Position numbers and translations under genes: made by a program. Positions 14,347 to 22,900 of a DNA stretch of 25,243 bases are shown here, piece after piece (within the stretch, counting starts at the first letter, position 1; the number at the start of each line of letters is the position of its first letter). This DNA comes from a virus. The stretch is taken from the IMG/VR virus record IMGVR_UViG_3300043411_001619, positions 1 to 25,243 of that record, one strand, 5' to 3'. The notes under the pieces were generated by a model that saw only the letters and a list, made by a program, of their open reading frames with translations, did no database searches and was not told where the DNA came from.

Positions 14347-15141
14347 ATGGCTGACGAAAACCAGCAACCAACGCAAGATGATGGAGCTAACACTTCCGAT
14401 AACAGTGTCACAGAGGAGCAGAAGACAGAAGAAATTCAGGCTCCTGCCGAGTCAAGCGAAGGTGCAAGTGAGGTTGATTCAGCCCAAGTTGAAATAGCAG
14501 AAACCCAAACCACCGCAGATGAGGAAGACTTCGACATTAACAAATGGTATCAAGACCGCTACCAACCAGGTAGTGTTATTGAACCCGATAAGCAAGGTAC
14601 TGAGCCAGAAGCCAGTTTTGCAGACCGACTCTCCAGCTTAAATGCTGATGAGCAGGGGACTGTTTCACCTGAAGATGCCGCTAGAGTATTCGAGGAAGAA
14701 TGGAATCGAAGAGAACAGCGTATTCTAAGCCAGGTGGACCAGAGAGTTCTTGGTTACGATAACGAAAAGCAAGAACTACAGGCAGTAGTAAATAGATATC
14801 CCCAGGTCAAAAGCAACCCAGCCCTGTTTGAACTAATTGCCGACAAACGGGACGCTTCAGCCATCAGAGGTGGCAACGGTAGTCTTTTAGAAGCAGCCGA
14901 GAAAGTTATGAGCCTTCAGAAAGAAACTCGTAGCGACGCCACACAAAAAGCTCAGAGGACACAGCAGATACAGGCTAGTGCCCACCTTGAAACATCTGGT
15001 GTAACGGGAGATTCAGGCGTACAACGCAAATCAGAACTCCGTGAACTAGCTGGCTCCCCTAACCAAGTTAAGGGTGCTGAGGCTCGAAGAGCATTACTCA
15101 AGAGCATGATGGAAGATGGACAAATCCAACTACCCCAGTAA
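14347..15141 (+). CDS. Capsid scaffolding protein
   Basis: This 264-residue protein is the likely internal scaffold around which capsid subunits assemble. It has the expected position directly before the major capsid gene. Its composition also fits: a long acidic, Gln/Glu/Thr-rich disordered start (EEQKTEEIQAPAESSEGASE), a middle helical section (DAARVFEEEWNRREQRILSQ, then YDNEKQELQAVVNRYPQVK), and a basic helical C-terminus (KGAEARRALLKSMMEDGQ) of the type that contacts capsid protein. There is no Cys. The start at ATG 14347 was chosen because AAAAAAGGAG lies just upstream; the frame also runs back to a TTG at 14305, which adds an implausible hydrophobic tail. The call rests on context and composition. 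Confidence 0.8.
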   Translation: MADENQQPTQDDGANTSDNSVTEEQKTEEIQAPAESSEGASEVDSAQVEIAETQTTADEEDFDINKWYQDRYQPGSVIEPDKQGTEPEASFADRLSSLNADEQGTVSPEDAARVFEEEWNRREQRILSQVDQRVLGYDNEKQELQAVVNRYPQVKSNPALFELIADKRDASAIRGGNGSLLEAAEKVMSLQKETRSDATQKAQRTQQIQASAHLETSGVTGDSGVQRKSELRELAGSPNQVKGAEARRALLKSMMEDGQIQLPQ

Positions 15142-15190
15142 GCTGTACAAAAACATACATTAAAAACCAAAAGAAAAGGAAACCAATCAA

Positions 15191-16087
15191 ATGGCCGAAT
15201 TTACATATAATGATAACGCTATTCGTGAGGACCTTGCAGACATAATTACCAACCTAAACCCAACTGATTACCAGTTGTACACAGGTCTTGGTAAGACTTC
15301 TGCTAAGTCTACACTCCACGAATGGCTAACAGATACTTACAAAACTGTAGGTACTAACGCACAAGTAGAAGGATTTACTCCAAGCTACGCCGCAAGGACT
15401 CGACCAGCAAGAGTTCGCAACCACACGCAGATTATTTCTGTAGACGTTGAAGTTACTGACACAGAACGTGCAGTAGACCAAGCTGGATTTGCTGATAGAT
15501 ACTCATACGAGCTTGACAAAGCTATGGTTGAGTGGAAGAACGACGCTGAATACGCTCTTATGCGTGGTGCAAGCGACGTTACTGGTACAGGTTCAGCAGC
15601 TCGTTACATGGTGGGAATCAAGGGTGCGATTACAACAGTCGTAACTAACCCATCAGGTGTTTCGCTAAGTGAAAACATGTTCAACGACTACCTAAACAAC
15701 GTTTGGAACACTTCTAAAGAAGTAGTAGACGAAGTTTATGTCGGTGGACCACTAAAGCGACGTATTTCAGGCTTTACAGCAGGAAGTACAAAGAATGTAG
15801 ACGCAGAGGACAAGCGATTGACAAACTCTGTAAATGTTTACGAATCAGACTTTGGTATCGTGAAAGTGTTCTTACACCGACACGTTAGCATCGCTGGTAC
15901 AGATACTAACAACGATATGGTTGGTATCAAGAACGACCTATTTAAGGTCGCTCACCTAGAAGGACGAACTCCTAAGCACGTTCCACTTGCAAAAGTTGGT
16001 TCGACAACTAGGGGCATGGTCGAGGGTGAACTTACCCTTGAATACCGAAATCAACTCGGTGCCTTCAAAACTACTGGCTTGCTATAA
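15191..16087 (+). CDS. Major capsid protein (DUF5309/SU10 family)
   Basis: This 298-residue protein is the shell-forming capsid subunit. It matches the DUF5309/SU10-type HK97-fold family: an N-terminal DLADIITNLNPTDYQLYTGL, the STLHEWLTDTY motif (about 40-50), a spine-helix region with RYSYELDKAMVEWKNDAEYA (about 98-117), a VYVGGPLKRRIS segment, and a C-terminal HLEGRTPKHVPLAKVG typical of the A-domain end. AAAAGGAAA precedes the ATG. Codon choice is more uniform (many GGT, GAC, AAC, CGT) than in the carbohydrate genes, as expected for the most highly expressed virion gene. A hairpin follows 12 bases after its stop. Confidence 0.9.
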   Translation: MAEFTYNDNAIREDLADIITNLNPTDYQLYTGLGKTSAKSTLHEWLTDTYKTVGTNAQVEGFTPSYAARTRPARVRNHTQIISVDVEVTDTERAVDQAGFADRYSYELDKAMVEWKNDAEYALMRGASDVTGTGSAARYMVGIKGAITTVVTNPSGVSLSENMFNDYLNNVWNTSKEVVDEVYVGGPLKRRISGFTAGSTKNVDAEDKRLTNSVNVYESDFGIVKVFLHRHVSIAGTDTNNDMVGIKNDLFKVAHLEGRTPKHVPLAKVGSTTRGMVEGELTLEYRNQLGAFKTTGLL

Positions 16088-16099
16088 GTCAGTTCCAAT

Positions 16100-16125
16100 G
16101 GGGAGTGGCAATTCCGCCACTTCCC
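16100..16125 (+). promoter_or_regulatory. RNA hairpin after the capsid gene
   Basis: GGGGAGTGGC (16100-16109) can pair with GCCACTTCCC (16116-16125) across the loop AATTCC: a 10-base-pair stem with a single G-U pair. It lies between the capsid stop and the next ribosome site AAGGAG. There is no T-run after it, so it is not a classic intrinsic terminator. It could be a partial terminator or a 3-prime-end stabiliser that raises capsid mRNA relative to downstream genes. Confidence 0.6.
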
Positions 16126-16142
16126 TACTAAGGAGACAAAAA

Positions 16143-16556
16143 ATGGATTTAGCTTATATCAGAAAGAAAAACAAAGAAATGGTAGACGTAATAATGAACG
16201 AGCCTAAGCCTCACAAGCGGGCTAAAATGGCTACCGATTTGTGGTTAAAGCTAAACCCATGGGTAAAACTTCCGAACGGCAAGTACACGACTGCACGACT
16301 AGAGAATATGAACGTGCTTGAAGATGTTAAAGAAAAACGCAAGATGTGGGAGATGGCTAACCGAGGGAAAAATATTAAAGGTGACAGAGGCAAATGGGGG
16401 CAACAGATGGCTTATGAACTCCCTTCTGACTTATTAACGATAATCAACTTGTTTTGCCCTGACATGCTAAGTGGTAAGGGCGATGAACAAAAACAAAACT
16501 TTAGGAAAACCATGCGAGAGCTGAAACAATATCAAATACCAACGAGGGACGTATAA
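16143..16556 (+). CDS. Hypothetical protein, 137 residues, after capsid
   Basis: I do not recognise a family. The protein is strongly basic (many Lys and Arg; KEKRKMWEMANRGKNIKGDR) with Trp-rich helical segments (MATDLWLKLNPWVKLPNGKY) and a final helix QNFRKTMRELKQYQIPTRD. There is one Cys. The start at ATG 16143 is set by AAGGAG 8 bases before it; the same frame extends back into the capsid gene to 15987 but without meaning. It lies between capsid and adaptor and overlaps the adaptor ATG by 1 base (TAATG). A DNA- or RNA-contacting head-completion role is possible but unproven. Confidence 0.72.
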   Translation: MDLAYIRKKNKEMVDVIMNEPKPHKRAKMATDLWLKLNPWVKLPNGKYTTARLENMNVLEDVKEKRKMWEMANRGKNIKGDRGKWGQQMAYELPSDLLTIINLFCPDMLSGKGDEQKQNFRKTMRELKQYQIPTRDV

Positions 16557-17191
16557 TGGCTATAAATCAAACAGATGTATTAGAAGACCTATCCTTTTTA
16601 CTTGGCGAAAGCACTGTACCGACAAGCGGTATAGATGACCGCAAGAGATTTATTCAACGAACTTTAAGAGAAGTGTGGACTAATTACCCTTGGGAGTTTG
16701 CCAAGACATCAGCCACTTTTGCCGTTTCGAGTGGTACTGGCTCGCTACCAACAAATGTTATGCAAGATACAGCTATGGAAATTAGACAGGTAGTATCTGG
16801 TGACGATAACGACTATATATATACTCAAGTGCCTTTTGATGAAAAAGACGAATACCATGCAGGGGATTACAAGTACTGGTTGACTGGTTATGAAGGGGCG
16901 TTAGTCCTAAACACCAAAGAAAGCAATGCTACCCTAGATATTCGCTACACCACTACACCACCCGTAGTAAACGCTTCACTAACCGCACCATTTCCAGACG
17001 CTATGCCTATAGCTCTAGGAGCTCTACGATACGTTAGAATAGGCGAAAACCCAGAAGCCGATATCTCTCAAGAAGAGTCTAACTTCCAAAGACGACTAGA
17101 AGAAGTTTGGGCAAATTACAATATGAATAAACCTAGAGGAGAACGTAAGACTTGGCAACGTAAAAGTGGACATTTCACAGGAATGATTTAA
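16556..17191 (+). CDS. Head-tail adaptor (neck) protein
   Basis: This 211-residue protein probably forms the ring below the portal that joins head and tail, like T7 gp11 or related gatekeepers. Supporting features are the N-terminal helical DVLEDLSFLLGE and RKRFIQRTLREVWTNYPWEF (29-48), a beta-rich middle (QVVSGDDNDYIYTQVPFDEK; YKYWLTGYEGALVLNT), and a C-terminal helix FQRRLEEVWANYNMNKPRGE. This helix-sheet-helix layout, the length near 200, and its place immediately before a nozzle-type gene all agree. No sequence motif is diagnostic, so the assignment is by pattern and order. Its ATG overlaps the previous stop by 1 base. Confidence 0.75.
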   Translation: MAINQTDVLEDLSFLLGESTVPTSGIDDRKRFIQRTLREVWTNYPWEFAKTSATFAVSSGTGSLPTNVMQDTAMEIRQVVSGDDNDYIYTQVPFDEKDEYHAGDYKYWLTGYEGALVLNTKESNATLDIRYTTTPPVVNASLTAPFPDAMPIALGALRYVRIGENPEADISQEESNFQRRLEEVWANYNMNKPRGERKTWQRKSGHFTGMI

Positions 17192-17195
17192 TAAT

Positions 17196-18815
17196 ATGGC
17201 AAGAACACCGCTCGCACCAAGAAGAAGAGCTAGAAACGTACAGACTAAGAAAGTTATTAATCCTGGCAAGGGGCTAAACAACTTAGTATCAGATAACCTA
17301 GTAGACGATGCTGAAGCTTCAGACCTGCTTAATATCCAGTATGTTGAGGCTGGGGCGATTTCTAAGCGAAACGGTTATAGGCAGATAGGTACAACCCTTA
17401 GCAACAACCCTAGAGGGCTAGGGGTCTACACACCTACCTCTGGTACTCGTTACATGGTCACTATAGACGGAACTACCCTAAAATACATCTCTGCCCCTAC
17501 AGGCACTTTCACGGCAGCTACAGGCTCTACTTTTACAGCCGACAGTACAGTTACGTTTACTCAAGCTAGAGGCACACTATATGTATGGAACGGAGTTGAG
17601 GGAGGCACTACTTTCGACGGTTCGGCTTGTGCAAGACCAGGAACAATGCCTAAAGCTTCATTTGGATTATTTTATAAGAGTTATCACTGGGTGTCGGGCG
17701 TAGCTGGTCAGGTAAACCGTTTATACATTTCAGTCGCTACAGATGCCTCAGATTTTACTAACGCCGCTACTACACTACACAACTCTACAGAAGTGCCAGG
17801 TGCTACAGTATTCGCTGGTACAGGTGCAGCGTTCGTGGATATTGATAAAGATGATGGAGACTCCATAACTGGGTTGGCTACATTCCAAGACAGTGTTATC
17901 GTGTTTAAACGTCGCTCAATCCACCAGATAACCCTAGATAGCTCTGGTACACCAACAGTGGTTTTAATTACACGCTCAATAGGTTGTGCCTCACACAGAA
18001 GCATAGAGAACGTAGAAAATGACGTGTTCTTCTTGAGCCGTCAAGGTTACTTCGTATTAGGTAACGAACCAAACTTCTTTAATGCAGTTAGGACTAACGA
18101 GGTTAGTGTCAGAATCCACCCAACGATAGACTTAATCAGTGAGGCTAACTTTAGTAAGGTGTCTTCAATCTTTTATAACAACCGTTACTACTCAGGTATT
18201 CCAGAGGGGGGAGCGAGTGCTAACAATGTCGTGCTAACCTACGACAGAAGATTCTTGGCTTGGGCGAGGAATGAGTTCGCTGCTGAATCATGGACAGTTT
18301 ATACAGATAGTAACGAAGTAGAACACCTTTGTTTCACTAGTGCCAACTCAGCTAAGGTTTACGAGATAGACAACAACTATTCAGATGACGGTTCTGCTAT
18401 AAGTTCATACTGGACTAGCAAGGCTTACGATTTAGGGGAGTTTGACCTACAAAAACGTTGGGTAGACGTAACTATGTTGTTTAGGCAAATCTCAGGCACA
18501 GTCACGATACAGGTGTTTACAGATAATGATACATTAGCAGCCAGTACAACCGTAGAGCCCTCACCTACAGGTGGAGACATGGGAACGATAACGCTAGGGC
18601 TAGAGTTACTGGGCGGTAACGCTGACGACCAAGTATCAACCACCAACAACACCACTAACATCCCTTACCGACTAAGAATATCTAAGAACAGCCGAACAGT
18701 TAAGTTGAAGGTATCGAATGGCATAAACAACGAGAACTTTGTACTACTAGGTATTAACTGGGCATTCTACCCATTCAGCCATTTCAAATTCGACTCAGCA
18801 AATAAACTGTTTTGA
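17196..18815 (+). CDS. Tail nozzle / tubular-protein-B-like virion protein
   Basis: This 539-residue beta-rich protein likely forms the short tail tube or nozzle below the adaptor. The N-terminal basic tail (RTPLAPRRRARNVQTKKV) leads into LNNLVSDNLVDDAEASDLLN (28-47) and GAISKRNGYRQIG, a signature found at the start of many podovirus nozzle proteins. Repeated short strands follow (GTRYMVTIDGTTLKYI; GVEGGTTFDGS; DSVIVFKRRSIHQI; SIENVENDVFFLSRQGYFVL), consistent with a propeller. The stop at 18813-18815 is followed within 2 bases by AAGGAG for the next tiny gene. Name by family resemblance and gene order; I see no tail-length or tape-measure gene, which favours a short tail. Confidence 0.78.
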   Translation: MARTPLAPRRRARNVQTKKVINPGKGLNNLVSDNLVDDAEASDLLNIQYVEAGAISKRNGYRQIGTTLSNNPRGLGVYTPTSGTRYMVTIDGTTLKYISAPTGTFTAATGSTFTADSTVTFTQARGTLYVWNGVEGGTTFDGSACARPGTMPKASFGLFYKSYHWVSGVAGQVNRLYISVATDASDFTNAATTLHNSTEVPGATVFAGTGAAFVDIDKDDGDSITGLATFQDSVIVFKRRSIHQITLDSSGTPTVVLITRSIGCASHRSIENVENDVFFLSRQGYFVLGNEPNFFNAVRTNEVSVRIHPTIDLISEANFSKVSSIFYNNRYYSGIPEGGASANNVVLTYDRRFLAWARNEFAAESWTVYTDSNEVEHLCFTSANSAKVYEIDNNYSDDGSAISSYWTSKAYDLGEFDLQKRWVDVTMLFRQISGTVTIQVFTDNDTLAASTTVEPSPTGGDMGTITLGLELLGGNADDQVSTTNNTTNIPYRLRISKNSRTVKLKVSNGINNENFVLLGINWAFYPFSHFKFDSANKLF

Positions 18816-18827
18816 CAAGGAGCCTAT

Positions 18828-18896
18828 ATGAGTATTAAGATTAAGATAAGCAAGATTACAAAAAAGATAAAAAACTTAACAAATAGAGGAAAATAA
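18828..18896 (+). CDS. 22-residue cationic peptide gene
   Basis: ATG 18828 has AAGGAG at 18817-18822, spaced 5 bases, and encodes 22 residues ending in TAA 18894-18896. The peptide begins MSIKIKISKITKKIKNL and is almost only Ile, Lys, Ser, Thr and Asn: seven Lys plus one Arg and no acidic residue. It is amphipathic in parts. The strong ribosome site in a tightly packed operon makes it more than chance. It could bind DNA or membranes, or only couple the nozzle gene to the next gene, which starts 2 bases after its stop. Confidence 0.45.
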   Translation: MSIKIKISKITKKIKNLTNRGK

Positions 18897-18897
18897 A

Positions 18898-19902
18898 ATG
18901 TACGGCAAAACTACACCGTTTATAAATAGCATAACTTCTGGGCAAGCTAAACAACAAGATTTACAGAAAAGGGCCTACAGGAAACCACCAGCCCCTAGTG
19001 GTGCAGCTAGAAGCCTTAGTATTAGTGCCCCTACAGGTTGGGTGGCATCTGCTATTAGTGGCCCCTCTGGCGGTGGTAGTGGCGGCGGGCAACCCTGGGG
19101 CGGTGCAAGCTACGCTCCTAGTGGCGAAGGCGGAGGCGGGGCTGCACCAAGCCAAGAACAGCTAGACGCACAACGAGCAGGAGAATTAAGAAAAGTTATT
19201 GGGGCTAAAAGAAATAGACTGAACCAGTTATTTGATACTTTACTAGATGATGTAGACCGAGTTACTACTGCAAGACGAGGAGAGTTACAGAAATCCTACG
19301 ACCAAGAACTTACTAACTCAAGAGAGGGCTTTACTCAGAAATCAGACGAATTAGTTAAAACATTTGCAGGGCGTGGACTTGCTGATAGTTCATACCGAAT
19401 AGAGGGTGAAGCAAACGCCGCTACTCAATTCAAACGAGCATTAGATGAATTAGGAAGGCAGAACCAATCTGCATTAGGTGAACTAGGACAATCGGCAGCC
19501 GAGAAAAGAGCGGCTATTGGAGCTGACAGGTCGTCATTGGCTCAGATTAACCTAGACGAATTAAAAGACGATGTTTCAGGATTAACTCAGGCTCGCAACC
19601 AAATAACCAAGATGATTATTGAGGCACAGAGACAACGTTCTAGCTTAGACACACCTGGCGGTTACCGTGGTACTTTGAACAAAATATCCCCAGCTAAAGG
19701 ACAAGCACAAGCTCTCAGAGCTCAACTAGACGCTTTAATACAATCTAATACACCACAAGTAGTAAAAGACGCTATAGCTAGTGGGTTAATAGGTAACTAT
19801 GGTGGAGTCGATACAGATGTTTGGAATCAGTATTACCAAAACGCACAGCAACAAGCTCCTGCTCCACAGGCAACCCCAGCACCACAACCAGCAGTAGCAT
19901 AA
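18898..19902 (+). CDS. Coiled-coil internal virion-like protein
   Basis: This 334-residue protein has an N-terminal basic region, then a Gly/Ser-rich linker (GPSGGGSGGGQPWGGASY, about 55-72). A long helical/coiled-coil part runs from about 85 to 290 (ELRKVIGAKRNRLNQLFDTL; RRGELQKSYDQELTNSREGF; TQFKRALDELGRQNQSALGE), and the tail is Gln/Pro/Ala-rich. The motif FAGRGLADSSYRIEGEANA inside the helices occurs in phage proteins encoded between nozzle and large internal proteins. The layout and position match small internal core (ejection) proteins such as T7 gp14/gp15 in role, though sequence identity to them is not claimed. GAGG 8 bases upstream of ATG supports the start. Confidence 0.7.
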   Translation: MYGKTTPFINSITSGQAKQQDLQKRAYRKPPAPSGAARSLSISAPTGWVASAISGPSGGGSGGGQPWGGASYAPSGEGGGGAAPSQEQLDAQRAGELRKVIGAKRNRLNQLFDTLLDDVDRVTTARRGELQKSYDQELTNSREGFTQKSDELVKTFAGRGLADSSYRIEGEANAATQFKRALDELGRQNQSALGELGQSAAEKRAAIGADRSSLAQINLDELKDDVSGLTQARNQITKMIIEAQRQRSSLDTPGGYRGTLNKISPAKGQAQALRAQLDALIQSNTPQVVKDAIASGLIGNYGGVDTDVWNQYYQNAQQQAPAPQATPAPQPAVA

Positions 19903-19907
19903 GGAGG
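19901..19907 (+). promoter_or_regulatory. Strong ribosome site facing an ATA codon
   Basis: AAGGAGG is a perfect Shine-Dalgarno sequence, and 8 bases further is ATA (19916-19918), in frame with the giant gene, opening (M)GFFDSVKRFGQG. No ATG, GTG or TTG lies at a usable distance in this frame; the first ATG is at 19973. The site therefore decides the likely start. Confidence 0.6.
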
Positions 19908-19915
19908 ATAGAGCC

Positions 19916-22900
19916 ATAGGTTTCTTTGATAGCGTAAAACGCTTTGGACAAGGAGTATACAACCAAGTTCGCATGGGCGAAGGTAAGACTTTTAGTGATG
20001 CCTATAATACCCCTGAAGAAGAGCGTAGACGACGAGCGAGGGAAGCTGCTAAACAAGCCCCACAAACTCAGCGACCCCAAAATACTCAGTATGTTAATGG
20101 GTTAGTATCTGGTGGGGGCGTAAGAGCCCAAGAAGACCGTAGGCGTGAAGTAGCCAGAAACGCCGCTCGTCAACAGGTACAAAATCCTATTGGTGGTTTC
20201 CTATCTGGGGTACTAAGCAAAGGTAAAGATGTAGTTGACCTAGCTCAAAAAGGCGTAGAGTTTAACGTAGATTTATTAAAAAACCCTGAAAAGCTAGTAG
20301 ATGCTGGTGAAACAGCTAGAAAAGCTATTATTAATGCCACCCCTCCAGCCCAACTTTATAATCGAATCAGAACAGACCAAAGGGTTCAAAAGAATAGGCA
20401 GGAAGTAGACCAAGCCGAACAACGCATAAATAGCCAGCTTAAAGAGCAAACAGGTGGGCAAGTAAGCGACCTAACCTCGGCAATAAAAACTCTATCCGCT
20501 AGACGTAGCGAACTAAGCCCCGAAGGAAAGAAGTCTTTATTAAGTTTACTAGATATAAATAGGCAACTAGCAGGGGCTAGGCAACAAACTGAAGAAGTAA
20601 ACCTACAAAACGTAGACCCAGTAGGCATATTAGAAGATGCTTTATTCACTGGGGGGCAACCTGTAGCTGATATGGCTAGAGAGCTTAGTGCTAGAGGTGG
20701 GGCTAGAATTGTTAAAGAGTTGGAGGACAACAGACTAGCTAAAGCGATGGTGCCGTTCATAGGAGAGACATCAAAGGGTATAGATATTGCACAAGGAAGC
20801 AACCTTGGTAAGTTTGTATTTGGTAGGGGTAAAGTAGATAAAGCATCAGATGATATTAAAAGCTTCACTAAAGACATACCAATCCTTAGAGATATATTCA
20901 AATACGCTCCCCTAGCAACAGCAGGTGGTATCGCTATTAACCTACCTGGAATTGGTGGGACTAAGGCTGGTAAATTTGCAAAAGCATCTAAGGAATTATC
21001 TTTAGTAGATAATGTTGACGATGTTGTAAAAGTAATTGGTAAGTATGATGATTTGAATAAGTTGTTTGGTGAGGTGGACGACACCCTCAAACCAATACTA
21101 CTAGAACGCCTAGCCAAAGAAACAAAACCTAAAGAGATACAAAAATCAATAAGAGGTTCACTAGAAGCAACAAAACGACTCCAACTAGAAGCCCCACAAG
21201 TAGGTAAGACAGACCCACTAGAATCCCTAAAGGGAGAGGCTAAAGACATCAAGACTAGAACTATCAAGACCGCAGACGGTAAGAATGAATATGTTGCTCA
21301 GTTAGGCAATAAAGTAACCGACAGAGTAGGCAGAGAAACAGGGTTCAAAGCCACCGCCACATCTCCAAACTTCAAGTCCGAAGGTGAAATGCAGAAATGG
21401 ATTAGCCAGAACATAGATAACCAATCCACAGCCCCTAAGACAAAGGGAGTAGCCCCTCAACCTACTAAGACAGACCCCCTAGACTCCCTAAAAGCAGAGG
21501 CTAGGAAGTATAAGAGTGCTGCAGACTACCAGTACACTACAGGCGACCCAAAGATTGACGCACAAATCAAACAAGTAGCTGAAATGTCACCCGATGAGTA
21601 TCTGAAGCAAGCGTTTGAAGCTACAGACGGGAAACTAGGTGGGTCTTACGACTCGTGGCTTAAATCCAATGCTCAAGATGCTATGGTGGCTAAGAGATAC
21701 GCTGAAGCTATGCAGAATGGCGACAAGTTCCCAATTGCTTACATAGATAAGGCTATGGGTTCACAAGATGGTCGCAACCGAGCATTGGCAGCAAAGCTAG
21801 CTGGGCGTGACAAAATGCCCGTTGGTATAATCCCCGAAATGACTACAGCAGAGAAAATAGCATTTGCCGAAGCACAGATAAAAAAATATCCCGAAAAGAG
21901 TTACTTAGGTAATAAGTATCGTCGTGAACTTACCAACCTCTACAACCAAGCCACCCAACCCCCTAAGGGTGTGGACAATACTCTTGATGAACTACAAAAC
22001 CTCCAACCAGAAGAAATAGCCAAAATAGATGATTTAGCTAAACAAGCTGGATTTAAGGGGTTAGATGATGTGGCTCAATCCCTAAAACCTAAAGCTGTTA
22101 GTGATATAAGTGAGGCAACCCCACCCAAGACTCCTGTAGACGTTGTGAGCGACGTTAAGAATGAAGTTACTCTTGCACCTAGAACCACAGACCAAGCTGT
22201 TAGAGAGATTGCTGGAGCGTTAGGCAGGGACATTGGTGAGGTAGATGAAAGCCTAGGCACATCTGCAAAAGCTATAAGTGCTGTAACGGGTGGCAAGTTT
22301 ACCAACACCAGAAAACTAAACCCATTTAGACTACTCTCGGATTATCTAGGTGGGGGAGTGGCAAAACAGGGCGAAAAAGCTATAACAGGTAAAGGCTCTA
22401 AGACGTTAAGGGGTATCGAGGGCTTTTTTGGTGGTGCTGGGCGAACTGCTAACGTTAAACAGATACCTAGACAGTTTGAGGGACGACTTGCTAACATTGG
22501 TGACCTAGTAGGCAAAGCCAACAAAGAGTCCAACCGTATACTTGATAGCATTAAAGACGCTAGAAAACAGTTAGACCTTGTAATGCGAGATAAAGCATAC
22601 ATAAAAAGAGTGTATGGCGATGGTGCGGAAAAACTATCTCCTGACAACTTGCCTCCTAAGCTGAAGAAAGTCTACGAACAATACACGGACGCTAACAAGG
22701 TGGTAAACGACATCAACTTGCAGACTAAAGTCATAGACAAAGCTCAGTGGCTTGGTGGCACCAAAGGTCAACATATTGCTCGTAAGTTTGATATACCTAA
22801 AGGCGAAAAAGAAGTTATTAGGGACCACGTTAGAGCTTTATTTGACCAAACAGCAGGGGTTAAACGTAAGGATATATCTAAGTTTGAGGACGAGTTAATC

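Noticed and set aside
15142-15190. Terminator or promoter between scaffold and capsid genes
   Set aside because: The gap is A-rich with only the capsid ribosome site AAAAGGAAA; no inverted repeat or good hexamer pair.
15987-16142. N-terminal extension of the gene at 16143
   Set aside because: It runs through the end of the capsid gene and the hairpin; ATG 16143 has AAGGAG in front.
18812-18841. TTGACA with TAAGAT 18 bases later as a promoter
   Set aside because: TTGACA is made by the nozzle stop codon and the ribosome site AAGGAG, and the -10 is poor (4 of 6).
20386-21267. Open frame of 293 residues on the minus strand
   Set aside because: It lies wholly opposite the giant plus-strand gene, is Ser/Leu-rich as expected of a reverse-frame shadow, and shows no motif or ribosome site.
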